DNA of 51,762 nucleotides from Prevotellaceae bacterium (GCA_003150315.1 QAML01000021.1:1-51762); one strand, 5' to 3'; counted from the first letter of the stretch, positions 26,487-35,369 are shown. A program made the numbers and translations. Notes: generated by a model not told the origin, from the letters alone.

Positions 26487-28028
26487 TTAATAGTTATGAA
26501 GAAGCGACATTATCTTATCGTCATAGCCATAAGGGTCTTGAGTATAAACAATGTTCCCGTTCTTGTCGGGATATGCCGTAAGATATGTTATATATAAAGG
26601 TATTGCCGGCTTAAATGACTTGACACCCATAACCGGATGGTTTTCTTTTTCCGCAAGTTTCATGCCTTCTTCAGTCTCAGGCGGCATGTCCAGGGCAATT
26701 CTCATCTTGTCTATAACAAGTGGTGCCTTGTCGTCAAGCAAAAACACTGCAAGTTCAAAAGGTTTCTCAAGTCTTATGCAACCATGACTTACAGCACGAA
26801 AAGGACGATTGAATGCATCGCGGTTTGGTGTGTCGTGCAGGAAAATTGAAAAGTTGTTTTTGAAACGGAATATCATTCTTCCCAAAGCATTTCCTTCGCC
26901 TTTGCTCTGAACCACCTTGTATTTCCCACTCTTAAGCATTTCGGCACTCACAGTCGAGACATCTACTTCCTCACCCGAGGCTTTTTCTATAATCATCATC
27001 TTGTTGCGCTCGAAATATCCCTCGTCTTCCGCATGTTTCGGGGCGATTTCCTTACTTATTATGCTTTGCGGCACAGTCCAAACGGGATTCAACTCCAAAC
27101 GTTCTATATTGCTTGTCAGCTGCGGTGTTTTATGTTTCACGCTTCCCTCGCAAATTTTCATTTCAAGCTCTTCGCCGCTTTCTTCGTCTGTTGCGCGCAA
27201 AACAAACTCGGGGAGATTTATCCACACATACTTTTCTGTTTTTGTTTCCGAGCGTCGCCAGCGATAACGTTCCATATTTGCGGCAAGCATACGTTTCTTG
27301 TTTATTCCGATTCCTGCCTTTGAATATTCGCTACGAAGGATTAAATATTTCTCATTCCTGCATGCAGCCTTGTCAATAACCTTTATGAATTCTCCGGAAA
27401 CTATCGAATTAATCACTTCCTCCATATATTTTTTTCCGGGAGTCTCGGTTTGCGCATCATAAAGTGTGCGATAATCCGTACAAAGCGAGTCGTCGTCGTT
27501 CACAAGGTCCAAACGATTGTAAAGTTTATAGGGATTGACAAAGCCAAAACGCATACCCGAAGCATAACGAGCCAGAGCTTTCGTGGAAAAATACTCTATC
27601 TTTGCGAGACACAGGTTTATGTCGTGAGAATCATCAAAATCAAAATTGCGCAAACGCTCCAACGCATCTTTTATATAAGGATAAAAAACAGTGGAAAGGT
27701 TTATGCCATCGAATATTACCGTTTTCAATCTGACGTTAAGTGAATCAATACGATTGTCCGTCCCTTTCGTATCTATCCAAAGGTACGGTTTCCGCGCTGC
27801 ATAGTACTTGTCCACATACAAATCCACAAACGCCGTGTCGTGTGCGGCTATGCGCATGGAATCTATATACCATTGCACTTTTTTGTTGCTCACGACAAAT
27901 CTTTTATTACGGATTGTGTCGTAATAACTATATTCCAAATTCTTGTAAGGATAGGAAATTTCGTGCTTCTTACAAGAGACAAGAAGCACCAAGAGGAAAA
28001 ATGCAACTGTTCCTCCTATGAATTTCAT
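26487..28028 (-). CDS. Lipoprotein L,D-transpeptidase (YcbB/LdtD-like)
   Basis: Forms 3-3 cross-links in peptidoglycan or attaches other groups to it. The ATG at 28028 gives a lipoprotein signal ending LLVSCKKHE. The long N-terminal scaffold has no recognisable motif. The YkuD catalytic segment is intact: FLHDTPNRDAFNR then AVSHGCIRLEKP, with His about 415 and Cys about 417. The ERYRWRR segment and overall length (513 residues) match the large YcbB-type enzymes. It lies between a T9SS-type small protein (15 bp upstream) and an ECF sigma gene (16 bp downstream), suggesting cell-wall repair under sigma control. Confidence 0.9.
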   Translation of the reverse strand: MKFIGGTVAFFLLVLLVSCKKHEISYPYKNLEYSYYDTIRNKRFVVSNKKVQWYIDSMRIAAHDTAFVDLYVDKYYAARKPYLWIDTKGTDNRIDSLNVRLKTVIFDGINLSTVFYPYIKDALERLRNFDFDDSHDINLCLAKIEYFSTKALARYASGMRFGFVNPYKLYNRLDLVNDDDSLCTDYRTLYDAQTETPGKKYMEEVINSIVSGEFIKVIDKAACRNEKYLILRSEYSKAGIGINKKRMLAANMERYRWRRSETKTEKYVWINLPEFVLRATDEESGEELEMKICEGSVKHKTPQLTSNIERLELNPVWTVPQSIISKEIAPKHAEDEGYFERNKMMIIEKASGEEVDVSTVSAEMLKSGKYKVVQSKGEGNALGRMIFRFKNNFSIFLHDTPNRDAFNRPFRAVSHGCIRLEKPFELAVFLLDDKAPLVIDKMRIALDMPPETEEGMKLAEKENHPVMGVKSFKPAIPLYITYLTAYPDKNGNIVYTQDPYGYDDKIMSLLHNY

Positions 28029-28043
28029 TGTAAACAAGCGGCT

Positions 28044-28370
28044 TTAGCGGATAAATGTCTTGCGTACAACTTTTCCGACCTTGAGAATGTAGCACCCGCG
28101 TTGCAGTCCGAGCGTAAAAGTCTTGTCGTTGCTGTCAACGCGATAGGAAGCCACTCTCACACCGAGCACATTGTAAACCTCCAATCTTTGACTTTCGGCA
28201 TCCTGTACTCTTACTTCCTGATTGTCGGAGTTGTTGTTTACGGTTATCTTTGCTTCGCCCACCGCTTCTTCAATTCCGGCAACATTGGCATCAAATGCCT
28301 GCACTGCCGAAGGCGCAGCTGTAAATGCCGCAGCCAAACATATTGCGAATATAAAACGGTTCAGCTTCAT
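28044..28370 (-). CDS. Small secreted protein consisting mostly of a T9SS type-A-like sorting domain
   Basis: A 108-residue protein with a signal peptide (MKLNRFIFAICLAAAFTAAPSA). After a short spacer, its C-terminal 60 residues read LEVYNVLGVRVASYRVDS, then LGLQRGCYILKVGKVVRKTFIR. This is the strand pattern of the T9SS type A C-terminal sorting domain (V-Y-N-x-x-G, then G-x-Y-x-L/V-x-x-G-x-x-x-x-K). There is essentially no cargo domain. It is the first gene of the minus-strand run, behind promoter TTG-N20-TATCTTTG. Its function is unknown; it could be a relic, a decoy or a small surface peptide. Confidence 0.75.
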   Translation of the reverse strand: MKLNRFIFAICLAAAFTAAPSAVQAFDANVAGIEEAVGEAKITVNNNSDNQEVRVQDAESQRLEVYNVLGVRVASYRVDSNDKTFTLGLQRGCYILKVGKVVRKTFIR

Positions 28371-28392
28371 TTCCGTATAACTTTACTTGCCA

Positions 28393-28423
28393 CAAAGATA
28401 TAAATACTTTTCCAAGCAAACAA
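28393..28423 (-). promoter_or_regulatory. Promoter TTG-N20-TATCTTTG of the T9SS-protein/L,D-transpeptidase/ECF run
   Basis: On the plus strand CAAAGATA at 28393-28400 and CAA at 28421-28423. It has canonical housekeeping spacing, 23 bp before the first ATG. Confidence 0.6.
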
Positions 28424-28494
28424 GTTTTTATTGTGTGAAAAGGCAACTTTTTTTCGTTTGTCCGTTTTCTTGCCTGTTTTCGGGCTTTTCTGTG

Positions 28495-28502
28495 TACTTT
28501 TG
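28495..28502 (+). promoter_or_regulatory. -7 element (TACTTTTG) for the EamA transporter
   Basis: TACTTTTGCAG lies 50 bp before the ATG; a TTG at 28470-28472 has slightly long spacing (22 bp). Confidence 0.45.
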
Positions 28503-28552
28503 CAGAGTTTTTTATGCCGGCAACGCTGCCATGGCATATACATTATTATATT

Positions 28553-29428
28553 ATGGCTCGATCAAAGGTTATATATCATGTCATGGCTCTCCTCACCGCT
28601 ATGGTGTGGGCTGTTACTTTCGTTTCGTCAAAGATTCTTCTTTCGTTTGGCATTCAACCGTCCGAGATATTCTTTCTCCGCTTTCTCCTTGCCTATATCG
28701 CAATAATTCCGTTTGCTCCGAAAAGACTTTGGTGCAAGAACGTCAAGCACGAAATGCTCATGGCGTTGCTCGGAATAACAGGCGGTTCTGCATATTTCCT
28801 TTTCGAGAACACAGCTCTCCAATTCACTTCGGCGGGCAACGTGTGTCTTTTGGTTTCCTCCACTCCTTTACTCATTGCTTTGCTCTCCATATGGATGGGA
28901 CGCGGCGAGAAACTCACCCGCCGCCTCGTACTCGGTTCCATAGTTGCCTTTGCGGGCGTGGCTCTTGTGGTCATAAACGACTGGACACACGCGCAACTGA
29001 AATTTGCCGGCGACATTCTCGCTCTTCTTGCAGCTCTCATGTGGGCTTTTTACCAACATCTCACAAAGCATGCCTATGCTCACTATTCGGCAATATTCAT
29101 AACGCGAAAAGTATTTGCCTACGGACTGCTTTCTATAATTATATACTTCCTCTTCTTCCCTCCCACAATTTCTTTGGGAGTTTTCTCCCACCCCACAGTC
29201 ATTGTAAACCTTGCCTTTCTCGGAATAATTGCTTCGTGCGCATGCTTCCTTGCATGGAATCTGGTTATCGGCAACATCGGATCCGTTGCGTCGTCAAACT
29301 ATCTCTATCTGCAACCTCTCATAGCGGCTTCGGTGTCAGCAGTGGTGCTTGGCGAACCTGTTACATGGGTCATGATTATAGGCATGGTGCTTATAATTGC
29401 CGGCGTGTACTGGTCGGAAAGGCAATAA
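28553..29428 (+). CDS. EamA/DMT-superfamily inner-membrane transporter
   Basis: A 291-residue drug/metabolite exporter of the RhaT/EamA type with ten hydrophobic segments in two EamA repeats. Repeat 1 starts VMALLTAMVWAVTFVSSK; repeat 2 starts GDILALLAALMWAFYQHL; the second ends LYLQPLIAASVSAVVLGEP, the typical DMT closing helix. The ATG at 28553 is preferred to 28514 because MARSKVIYHVM leads straight into helix 1. It is divergent from the T9SS-type protein. The substrate is unknown; amino acids or metabolites are typical. Confidence 0.88.
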   Translation: MARSKVIYHVMALLTAMVWAVTFVSSKILLSFGIQPSEIFFLRFLLAYIAIIPFAPKRLWCKNVKHEMLMALLGITGGSAYFLFENTALQFTSAGNVCLLVSSTPLLIALLSIWMGRGEKLTRRLVLGSIVAFAGVALVVINDWTHAQLKFAGDILALLAALMWAFYQHLTKHAYAHYSAIFITRKVFAYGLLSIIIYFLFFPPTISLGVFSHPTVIVNLAFLGIIASCACFLAWNLVIGNIGSVASSNYLYLQPLIAASVSAVVLGEPVTWVMIIGMVLIIAGVYWSERQ

Positions 29429-29568
29429 AACCGCGATCGTTTTCATAGGAATCGGACAGTAGCAACCGTGCGCCTCTGTATTTTCACAGAACTCGCACGA
29501 AATCAAAGACTTACCTTCTTTCAAAACAAATTTTATAAGACGCTGTGCATCAAAGACTTATCACAGTC
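29429..29568. other. Intergenic stretch between EamA gene and repeat R6
   Basis: No gene is visible. The full EamA-hpt gap is about 400 bp and contains repeat R6 and the hpt promoter. Confidence 0.5.
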
Positions 29569-29656
29569 AAAAATACAAGGCACTTATTTCAAAATATAAG
29601 GCACATATTTTAAAATATATGGCTTGTATTTTTCACAACAAGCCATGTGTTTTTTC
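29569..29656. repeat. Modular palindromic intergenic repeat, copy R6 (reverse orientation)
   Basis: Units AATACAAGGCACTTATTTC, AATATAAGGCACATATTTT, inverted AATATATGGCTTGTATTTTT, edge unit ACAAGCCATGTGTTTTTT. The last two units are nearly identical to those of R2. Confidence 0.85.
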
Positions 29657-29780
29657 CGTCCGCCCAAACAAACCTAAAATTTGACATCTTGCAACTGCGA
29701 AAACCACGTATCGGTTCAGTCTGCAGGATTCTATTACATATTATAACACAACATCGGGATGCAGGTTCTGCAAAATTCAC

Positions 29781-29788
29781 TACCTTTG
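29781..29788 (+). promoter_or_regulatory. -7 element (TACCTTTG) for the hpt-M23 operon
   Basis: TACCTTTGCA lies 42 bp before hpt. Confidence 0.5.
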
Positions 29789-29829
29789 CATGATTTCGCT
29801 TCAAAAACAGCAAAAACGTCTCTAAAAAA

Positions 29830-30375
29830 ATGAACAACGTAACTATAGCAGTCAGCGACAAGAAATTCAAACTCCTGTACGGCGCATCGGAAATCAATGC
29901 CCAAGTGGAACGCATGGCAAAAGACATAAAACGCGACATGACCGGACGCAAGCCTTTATTTATATGTATGCTCAACGGTGCTTTCATTTTTGCCGCAGAC
30001 GTATTGCGTGCCATAGGCGAACCGTGTGAAATTCGCTTTGTGAGACTTTCCTCGTATAGCGGAACAAAGTCAACGGGCAAAGTGAACAACATTCTCGGTC
30101 TTGACGTTGACTTGAAAGGGCGCGACGTGGTGATTCTCGAAGACATAGTGGAAACCGGTTGCACCATGCACTCTTTCATTGAAGACATAAAGAAAGATGC
30201 CCCCGCTTCGGTGAGTGTTGCATCGCTCGTTGTAAAACCCGAGAGACTGAAAGAGAAAGTGGAAATAAAATACGTGGGATTCAAAATGAAAGCCAACGAC
30301 TTTATCGTAGGCTATGGCATGGATTACAATCAGGAAGGGCGTAATCTGTCAGACATATATATAGTGGAAGAATAA
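29830..30375 (+). CDS. hpt: Hypoxanthine phosphoribosyltransferase
   Basis: Purine salvage: converts hypoxanthine (and often guanine) plus PRPP to IMP or GMP. The PRPP-binding motif VVILEDIVETGCT lies at about residues 100-112. The FVRLSSYSGTKSTG flexible loop and the C-terminal FIVGYGMDYNQEGRNL base-binding segment are present. At 181 residues it is normal. It is first in a tight plus-strand cluster hpt-adk-obgE-pgeF-M23. Confidence 0.95.
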   Translation: MNNVTIAVSDKKFKLLYGASEINAQVERMAKDIKRDMTGRKPLFICMLNGAFIFAADVLRAIGEPCEIRFVRLSSYSGTKSTGKVNNILGLDVDLKGRDVVILEDIVETGCTMHSFIEDIKKDAPASVSVASLVVKPERLKEKVEIKYVGFKMKANDFIVGYGMDYNQEGRNLSDIYIVEE

Positions 30376-30402
30376 AATAACAAGAAAAATAAGATTTCAA
30401 AG

Positions 30403-30972
30403 ATGAAAAATATTGTGATTTTCGGCGCACCCGGTTCTGGAAAGGGAACGCAAAGTGATAAGATTGTGGCAAAATACGGTTTCAAACATATTTCGACAGG
30501 CGATGTTTTGCGCAACGAAATAAAAAACGGCACAGAACTCGGAAAGACAGCCGACAGCTACATAAAAGACGGCAAGCTGCTGCCCGATTCTCTCATGACC
30601 GACATACTTGCTTCGGTATTCGACAAAATGTTGCCCTGCGACGGAGTAATATTCGACGGTTTCCCACGCACAGTTGCCCAAGCCGAAGCCCTCGACAAGA
30701 TGTTGGCAAAACGCAATACCGAAGTAAAAGCCATGATAGAGCTTAGCGTGCCCGACGAAGAACTTATGAAACGCCTCATAATGCGCGGAAAAGTTTCCGG
30801 AAGAAGCGACGACAACGAAAAAACCATAAGCAAGCGTCTCGATGTTTACAAAAGCCAGACTTCTCCGCTTATCGATTGGTACAACAACTGCAACAAACAC
30901 TATCACATAGAAGGTGTGGGAAGCGTTGACGATATATTCGCAAAAATAAGCGAGGTAATCGACAAACTCTAA
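30403..30972 (+). CDS. adk: Adenylate kinase
   Basis: Interconverts ATP + AMP and 2 ADP. P-loop GAPGSGKGT lies at residues 8-16, the AMP site includes ISTGDVLR, the family signature is [11 protein letters not shown], and the LID region is short ([12 protein letters not shown]) without zinc cysteines, so this is the 189-residue short form. It lies 27 bp after hpt in the same operon, which links purine salvage with nucleotide balance. Confidence 0.97.
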   Translation: MKNIVIFGAPGSGKGTQSDKIVAKYGFKHISTGDVLRNEIKNGTELGKTADSYIKDGKLLPDSLMTDILASVFDKMLPCDGVIFDGFPRTVAQAEALDKMLAKRNTEVKAMIELSVPDEELMKRLIMRGKVSGRSDDNEKTISKRLDVYKSQTSPLIDWYNNCNKHYHIEGVGSVDDIFAKISEVIDKL

Positions 30973-31015
30973 GCCTTTAAGCACAAAAAAACTTTCAAGC
31001 ACAAAAAACAACAGA

Positions 31016-32155
31016 ATGCCCGAAAGCAATTTCATAGACTACGCCAAAATATATTGCCGTTCCGGAAAAGGCGGAGCAGGTTCCGTTCACCTTCACAGGG
31101 CAAAGTATCAGCCCAAAGGCGGTCCCGATGGCGGCGATGGCGGACGCGGCGGAAACATTTACCTTCGCGGCAACCGCAACCTTTGGACTCTTATTCATCT
31201 TCGCTATAAGCGCCACGTTTTTGCAGGGAATGGCGGAAACGGTTCCAAAGATTGCTCTCACGGAAAGGACGGCGAGGACTGCTACATAGATGTGCCGTGC
31301 GGAACTGTGGCTTATGATGCCGACACGGGGGAATATCTTATGGACGTAACCGAAGACGGGCAAGTTGTTTTACTGCTGAAAGGCGGACGCGGAGGCTTGG
31401 GAAATTGGCAATTCCGCACTGCCACACGCCAAACTCCAAGATTCGCGCAACCGGGAGAGCCTGCGCAGGAAAGAAATGTGATTCTTGAGCTGAAACTCCT
31501 TGCCGATGTAGGATTGGTAGGCTTTCCAAACGCAGGAAAGTCAACTCTTATTTCCACACTGTCGGCTGCACGACCGAAAATAGCAAACTATCCGTTCACA
31601 ACACTTGAGCCAAGCTTGGGAATAGTGAACTATCGCGATGACAAATCGTTTGTAATGGCGGACATACCGGGAATAATCGAAGGAGCAAGCCAAGGAAAAG
31701 GTTTGGGATTGCGATTCCTTCGCCATATAGAGCGGAATTCTCTGCTTTTGTTCCTTATTCCCATTGATTGCGACGACATAAACAAAGAATATGGCATTCT
31801 GCTAAACGAATTGAGCCAGTTCAATCCGCAAATGCTTGACAAGCACCGTGTGGTAGCCATTACAAAATGCGATACAGTGGACAACGAGACCATAGAACTT
31901 ATAAAGCCTCACGTCAATCTCGATGTTCCGGTGGTTTATATCTCTTCTGTGGCTCACAAAGGCATGGATGTTCTTAAAGACATCCTTTGGGAAGAGCTCA
32001 ACAGTGAGAGTAACAAATTGGAAGCCGTTCAAACGGAGCATCTTGTACATCGTCGTCGCGAAGCTTCGCAACTTGCGGGGCTTGAAGAGGCGGAAGATTC
32101 CGTGGATTTGGCAGAAGATATTTCCGACGAGGCAGAAGACGAATACACCGATTGA
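31016..32155 (+). CDS. obgE: Obg-family GTPase (ObgE/CgtA)
   Basis: Ribosome-assembly and stress-linked GTPase. The glycine-rich Obg fold comes first ([36 protein letters not shown]). The G domain follows, with P-loop GFPNAGKST at about residues 169-177, switch [13 protein letters not shown] and ITKCD. A C-terminal acidic tail ([19 protein letters not shown]) completes 379 residues. It is the third gene of the hpt operon. Confidence 0.97.
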   Translation: MPESNFIDYAKIYCRSGKGGAGSVHLHRAKYQPKGGPDGGDGGRGGNIYLRGNRNLWTLIHLRYKRHVFAGNGGNGSKDCSHGKDGEDCYIDVPCGTVAYDADTGEYLMDVTEDGQVVLLLKGGRGGLGNWQFRTATRQTPRFAQPGEPAQERNVILELKLLADVGLVGFPNAGKSTLISTLSAARPKIANYPFTTLEPSLGIVNYRDDKSFVMADIPGIIEGASQGKGLGLRFLRHIERNSLLLFLIPIDCDDINKEYGILLNELSQFNPQMLDKHRVVAITKCDTVDNETIELIKPHVNLDVPVVYISSVAHKGMDVLKDILWEELNSESNKLEAVQTEHLVHRRREASQLAGLEEAEDSVDLAEDISDEAEDEYTD

Positions 32156-32161
32156 TATAAA

Positions 32162-32953
32162 ATGAAAATTCCCGCGCTTCACTATTACGACATCTCTCCC
32201 AATGCGATAGCTTTCAGTTCTACGCGCCACGGAGGCTATGGTAATGGTAATTACAAGGAATTTAACATAAATCTTTTCTGTGGCGATTCGCCCGAAGCCA
32301 TATCAAAAAATAAAACAGCCCTGTGCAGAGAGCTCGGCATTGAAGAATCTGCGCTCGTTTTTCCTCATCAGATTCACCAAACACGCGGTGTGGTAATAGA
32401 CAAAGAGTTTCTCGGATTGCCGGAAAGTGAACGCAAGGAAAAGCTCGAGGGTTTCGATTATATTGCAACGCAAGAAAAAGGAATTTGCATAGGAGTTTCC
32501 ACCGCCGATTGCGTTCCTGTTCTTCTCTACTTCAGCAATCCGCAGACAATTGCAGCCATACATGCAGGTTGGCGAGGCACATTGAAAAGAATAACTCTCA
32601 AAGCGGTAGAAGAATTAAAGAAAAATCAGGGAGTAAATGCCGAAAGTTGTCGCGCAATCATAGGTCCATCAATTTCGCGTGAGGCTTTCGAAGTAGGAGA
32701 CGAGGTTTATGAAAGTTTTCAGAGCACAGGTTTTGACATGCCAAGCATTTCCACGCGCATAAACGGCAAATGGCACATAGATTTATGGAAAGCCAACGCC
32801 ATGCAACTCGAAAGTGCAGGAATATGTGCCGAAAACATTCGAACTTCCGGCATATGCACATATTATAATAACGCGGACTATTTCTCGGCACGCAGACAGG
32901 GAATCAATTCCGGCAGAATATTTTCAGGAATACTAATCAAACAAAAAGCATGA
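32162..32953 (+). CDS. pgeF: Peptidoglycan editing factor PgeF (YfiH, multicopper-like fold)
   Basis: Removes wrongly incorporated amino acids from UDP-MurNAc precursors in E. coli; formerly annotated laccase. The family motifs are FPHQIHQTRG, the CxxG-like STADCVPVLL, AIHAGWRGTLKRI and the closing GICTYYNNADYFSARRQG. The metal-ligand His and Cys residues are retained. It starts 6 bp after obgE, and its last 4 bp overlap the start of the M23 gene (ATGA), so the two are coupled. The pairing of a cell-wall editing enzyme with a peptidoglycan peptidase-like gene is functionally coherent. Confidence 0.92.
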   Translation: MKIPALHYYDISPNAIAFSSTRHGGYGNGNYKEFNINLFCGDSPEAISKNKTALCRELGIEESALVFPHQIHQTRGVVIDKEFLGLPESERKEKLEGFDYIATQEKGICIGVSTADCVPVLLYFSNPQTIAAIHAGWRGTLKRITLKAVEELKKNQGVNAESCRAIIGPSISREAFEVGDEVYESFQSTGFDMPSISTRINGKWHIDLWKANAMQLESAGICAENIRTSGICTYYNNADYFSARRQGINSGRIFSGILIKQKA

Positions 32954-34134
32954 AAACAAGAAACTTAATATATTTCTTACCTATATTTCTGTTGATGCTG
33001 CTTTTTACTTCGAGCACGGAGCAAAATCACGATTTCTCACCGGCAGAAAAGCAACAGATAAACATTTCCACGCCGGGACTTTTCTCGAAATCCAAATCTT
33101 TCACCGTTGATTTTTCTTCACTTAAAGAAAATGAGTATTCTTTTCCGCTTCCCGTAGGCAAATGCGAAGTTTCATCGAGAGGACTTAACATAAAAACAAA
33201 AAAAGGCGATGCTGTTAAAGCCATGTTTGACGGAATTGTGAGACTTTCACGCAATTTGCCGAGCCACGGAAATGTTATTGTCATAAGACATTCCAATGGC
33301 TTGGAAACCGTATATGGCAACAACGCCCAAAACATGGTAAAAGTCGGCGACCGCGTTAAAGCCGGTCAGACAATAGCTATAGTCGGAGGAAGTGGCGAAG
33401 AGGCTAAACTTTCTTTCGAAATTATGGTAAACGGTTGCAACATAAATCCGCAAACGCTGCTGTCCGTTAAATCGCACAAACTTCACAAGCATGTGTTTGC
33501 TTTCACCGACAAGGGAAAGAGCGTAGCCGTTGAAATAAGCGATGCCCAGGACGAGGAAGTAGACGAAGACGAGAATGCAGTGATTGACCTTGATCGCGAA
33601 ATTTCGGCAAGCGAACAAAGAAATGTCAGTGTCAAAACTCCGGGATTGTTTGACAATACAAACTCCATTACCATCAATCTTGCCGAATACGGCGACAAAG
33701 ATTGGAGCTATCCCCTACCCGATGCAAAACTAATAAGTCCCTATGGAGGAAAACGCAGACACAGCGGAGTGGATTTGAAAACCAAAGCCAATGACACAAT
33801 TGTGGCAGCTTTTGCAGGGAAAGTGAGATTCTCCAAAAGCTACAGCGGATACGGCAATGTAATTGTGATAAGGCACGCATCAGGTTTGGAAACTCTTTAC
33901 TCACATAACTCCAAAAACTTTGCAAAAGTGGGCGATTGGGTAAAGGCAGGGCAAGCGATTGCTCTTACAGGCAGAACCGGCAGAGCCACAACGGAGCACT
34001 GCCATTTTGAAATAAGAGTAAACGGCAGGGCATATAATCCGAATCTCATTTTCGACCATACAAACCACAGTTTGAAAAGGGTAAAACTTGTGGCAAACAA
34101 GTCGGGAAACATTTCTGTTTCCACGGTAAAATAA
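32950..34134 (+). CDS. Exported tandem M23 (LytM-like) protein, first domain degenerate
   Basis: A 394-residue protein with an N-terminal signal/anchor (LIYFLPIFLLMLLFTSS) and two homologous M23 domains, each preceded by an S/K-T-PGLF element. Domain 2 (about 215-375) keeps the zinc ligands: HSGVD (H271, D275) and HCHFEI (H350, H352). In domain 1 (about 35-165) the same positions read S-R-G-L-N and KLSFEI, so all zinc ligands are lost, as in regulatory LytM proteins such as EnvC or NlpD. It overlaps pgeF by 4 bp. The likely substrate is peptidoglycan cross-bridges, with domain 1 binding or regulating. Repeat R7 starts at its stop codon. Confidence 0.88.
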   Translation: MKTRNLIYFLPIFLLMLLFTSSTEQNHDFSPAEKQQINISTPGLFSKSKSFTVDFSSLKENEYSFPLPVGKCEVSSRGLNIKTKKGDAVKAMFDGIVRLSRNLPSHGNVIVIRHSNGLETVYGNNAQNMVKVGDRVKAGQTIAIVGGSGEEAKLSFEIMVNGCNINPQTLLSVKSHKLHKHVFAFTDKGKSVAVEISDAQDEEVDEDENAVIDLDREISASEQRNVSVKTPGLFDNTNSITINLAEYGDKDWSYPLPDAKLISPYGGKRRHSGVDLKTKANDTIVAAFAGKVRFSKSYSGYGNVIVIRHASGLETLYSHNSKNFAKVGDWVKAGQAIALTGRTGRATTEHCHFEIRVNGRAYNPNLIFDHTNHSLKRVKLVANKSGNISVSTVK

Positions 34135-34217
34135 AAACAAGGCATGTTGTAAAAAATACAAGCCATATATTTTAAAATACAAGGCACTTATTTTAAAATA
34201 AGTGCCTTGTATTTTTT
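34135..34217. repeat. Modular palindromic intergenic repeat, copy R7 (forward)
   Basis: Edge unit AACAAGGCATGTTGT, then AATACAAGCCATATATTTT, AATACAAGGCACTTATTTT and the inverted AATAAGTGCCTTGTATTTTTT. It begins immediately after the M23 stop codon, so it is probably the 3' end of that transcript. Confidence 0.88.
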
Positions 34218-34386
34218 AACATTTCTTACACAGGAATAATTGATTGACTTTCAGTGCTTTTTTCAAATGCTCATTTTTTTATTTTCCGGCATCCCTAAGA
34301 CCCGAAATTTGTATCAGGAAATCAAAAACCGAAATATGTGTAATTTCATCCGAAGTTCTTGTCAGAACATCTTGCGAAGCATATCC

Positions 34387-34394
34387 TATCTTTG
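34387..34394 (+). promoter_or_regulatory. -7 element (TATCTTTG) for the EFR1-type gene
   Basis: TATCTTTGCA lies 38 bp before the ATG at 34432, which is out of frame with the coding region downstream. This supports 34432 as the ancestral start. Confidence 0.5.
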
Positions 34395-34466
34395 CAACAC
34401 ATAAATACAAGCATTGATTTTCGAACATAATATGAGTACAAAAACAAAATCAGTCGCAGAGAAGCA

Positions 34467-35369
34467 TTGAAACGCATCGGAGCAGCAGTATTTGGCAGCA
34501 CGATTGCTTCGTCAGGATTACTTTCGCTTACCTCATGCAACATGAAAAAAACAAAACGAATCATCTTTTATTTCACAGGAACAGGCAACTGTCTTTATGT
34601 GGCACGACAATTAGGCGGCAAAGATGCCGAGTTGCTAATCATTCCACAGCTCATGAAGCACAAAAAATTCAAGTTCGAAACCGATGAGATAGGTCTGGTA
34701 TATCCCATATACGGACACATGCCCCCAAATATGGTTCGCCGTTTCATCCAAAAAGCACAACTGAAAGCCGATTACAGGTTCGCCGTTCTCACATATGGCA
34801 ACAGAAAATGCAGTGCTGTGGAAATATGGGACGATGTGTCCCGAAAAGCCGGAACAAAGTTCGACTATATCAACACAATAAAAATGGTTGACAACTGGCT
34901 GCCCAATTTCGACATGAACGAACAAGTACTGATTGACAAACACATCCCTGAAAAACTTGAAGAAATAAGCGCCGGGATTGCCGAAAAGAAACATTGGCAC
35001 GAACCTGTCTCGCAGGAAGAGCGCGAACAGCATCAGGGATTTCTGGAAAGGTCGGGAGTTAATCCCGATACCGGCTTCATTCTGAAAAGTGAGGATTACT
35101 TTACCATAACCAACGCCTGCATCGGTTGCGGAGCCTGTGTATCGGTTTGTCCTCATGGAAATTACAAACTTTTGTCGCAGGGAGTGGAAACCGGAGGAGA
35201 CTGTGATTTCTGTTTTGCATGCATACAAAACTGTCCGCAAAAAGCCATTCAGTTCGCCAAGAACGAAAGTGCTCCGCTACTTCGCAATGGCGAGAAGAAT
35301 CCCAACGCACGCTATCGCAACGAACACGTTTCATTAATGGACATAAAGCTGGCAAACAATCAATTCTAA
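34467..35369 (+). CDS. EFR1-family flavodoxin/ferredoxin protein with a broken Tat leader
   Basis: Redox protein joining a flavodoxin-like domain (IIFYFTGTGNCLYVARQLGG; VYPIYGHMPPNMVRRF) to two 4Fe-4S clusters (CIGCGACVSVCP, and CDFCFACIQNCP). The current start is a TTG at 34467 or ATG 34542. In frame upstream, with no stop back to 34431, lies NKISRREALKRIGAAVFGS, a textbook twin-arginine leader ending LTSC. The ATG at 34432 is out of this frame by one base within an A5 run (34440-34444). One extra A would give MSTKNKISRREAL. So either the gene has a frameshift that removes Tat export, or the assembly lacks an A. Expression as a shorter cytoplasmic form is also possible. Confidence 0.8.
   Translation: MKRIGAAVFGSTIASSGLLSLTSCNMKKTKRIIFYFTGTGNCLYVARQLGGKDAELLIIPQLMKHKKFKFETDEIGLVYPIYGHMPPNMVRRFIQKAQLKADYRFAVLTYGNRKCSAVEIWDDVSRKAGTKFDYINTIKMVDNWLPNFDMNEQVLIDKHIPEKLEEISAGIAEKKHWHEPVSQEEREQHQGFLERSGVNPDTGFILKSEDYFTITNACIGCGACVSVCPHGNYKLLSQGVETGGDCDFCFACIQNCPQKAIQFAKNESAPLLRNGEKNPNARYRNEHVSLMDIKLANNQF

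Noticed and set aside
28387..29448. Plus-strand open frame of 353 codons overlapping the EamA gene
   Set aside because: Different frame of the EamA gene; the translation is Cys/His/Arg-rich without domains, while the EamA frame has ten membrane helices.
29610..30296. Minus-strand open frame of 228 codons across hpt
   Set aside because: Shadow of hpt, which has a clear PRPP-binding motif and promoter; the minus translation is Ser/Phe-rich noise running into repeat R6.
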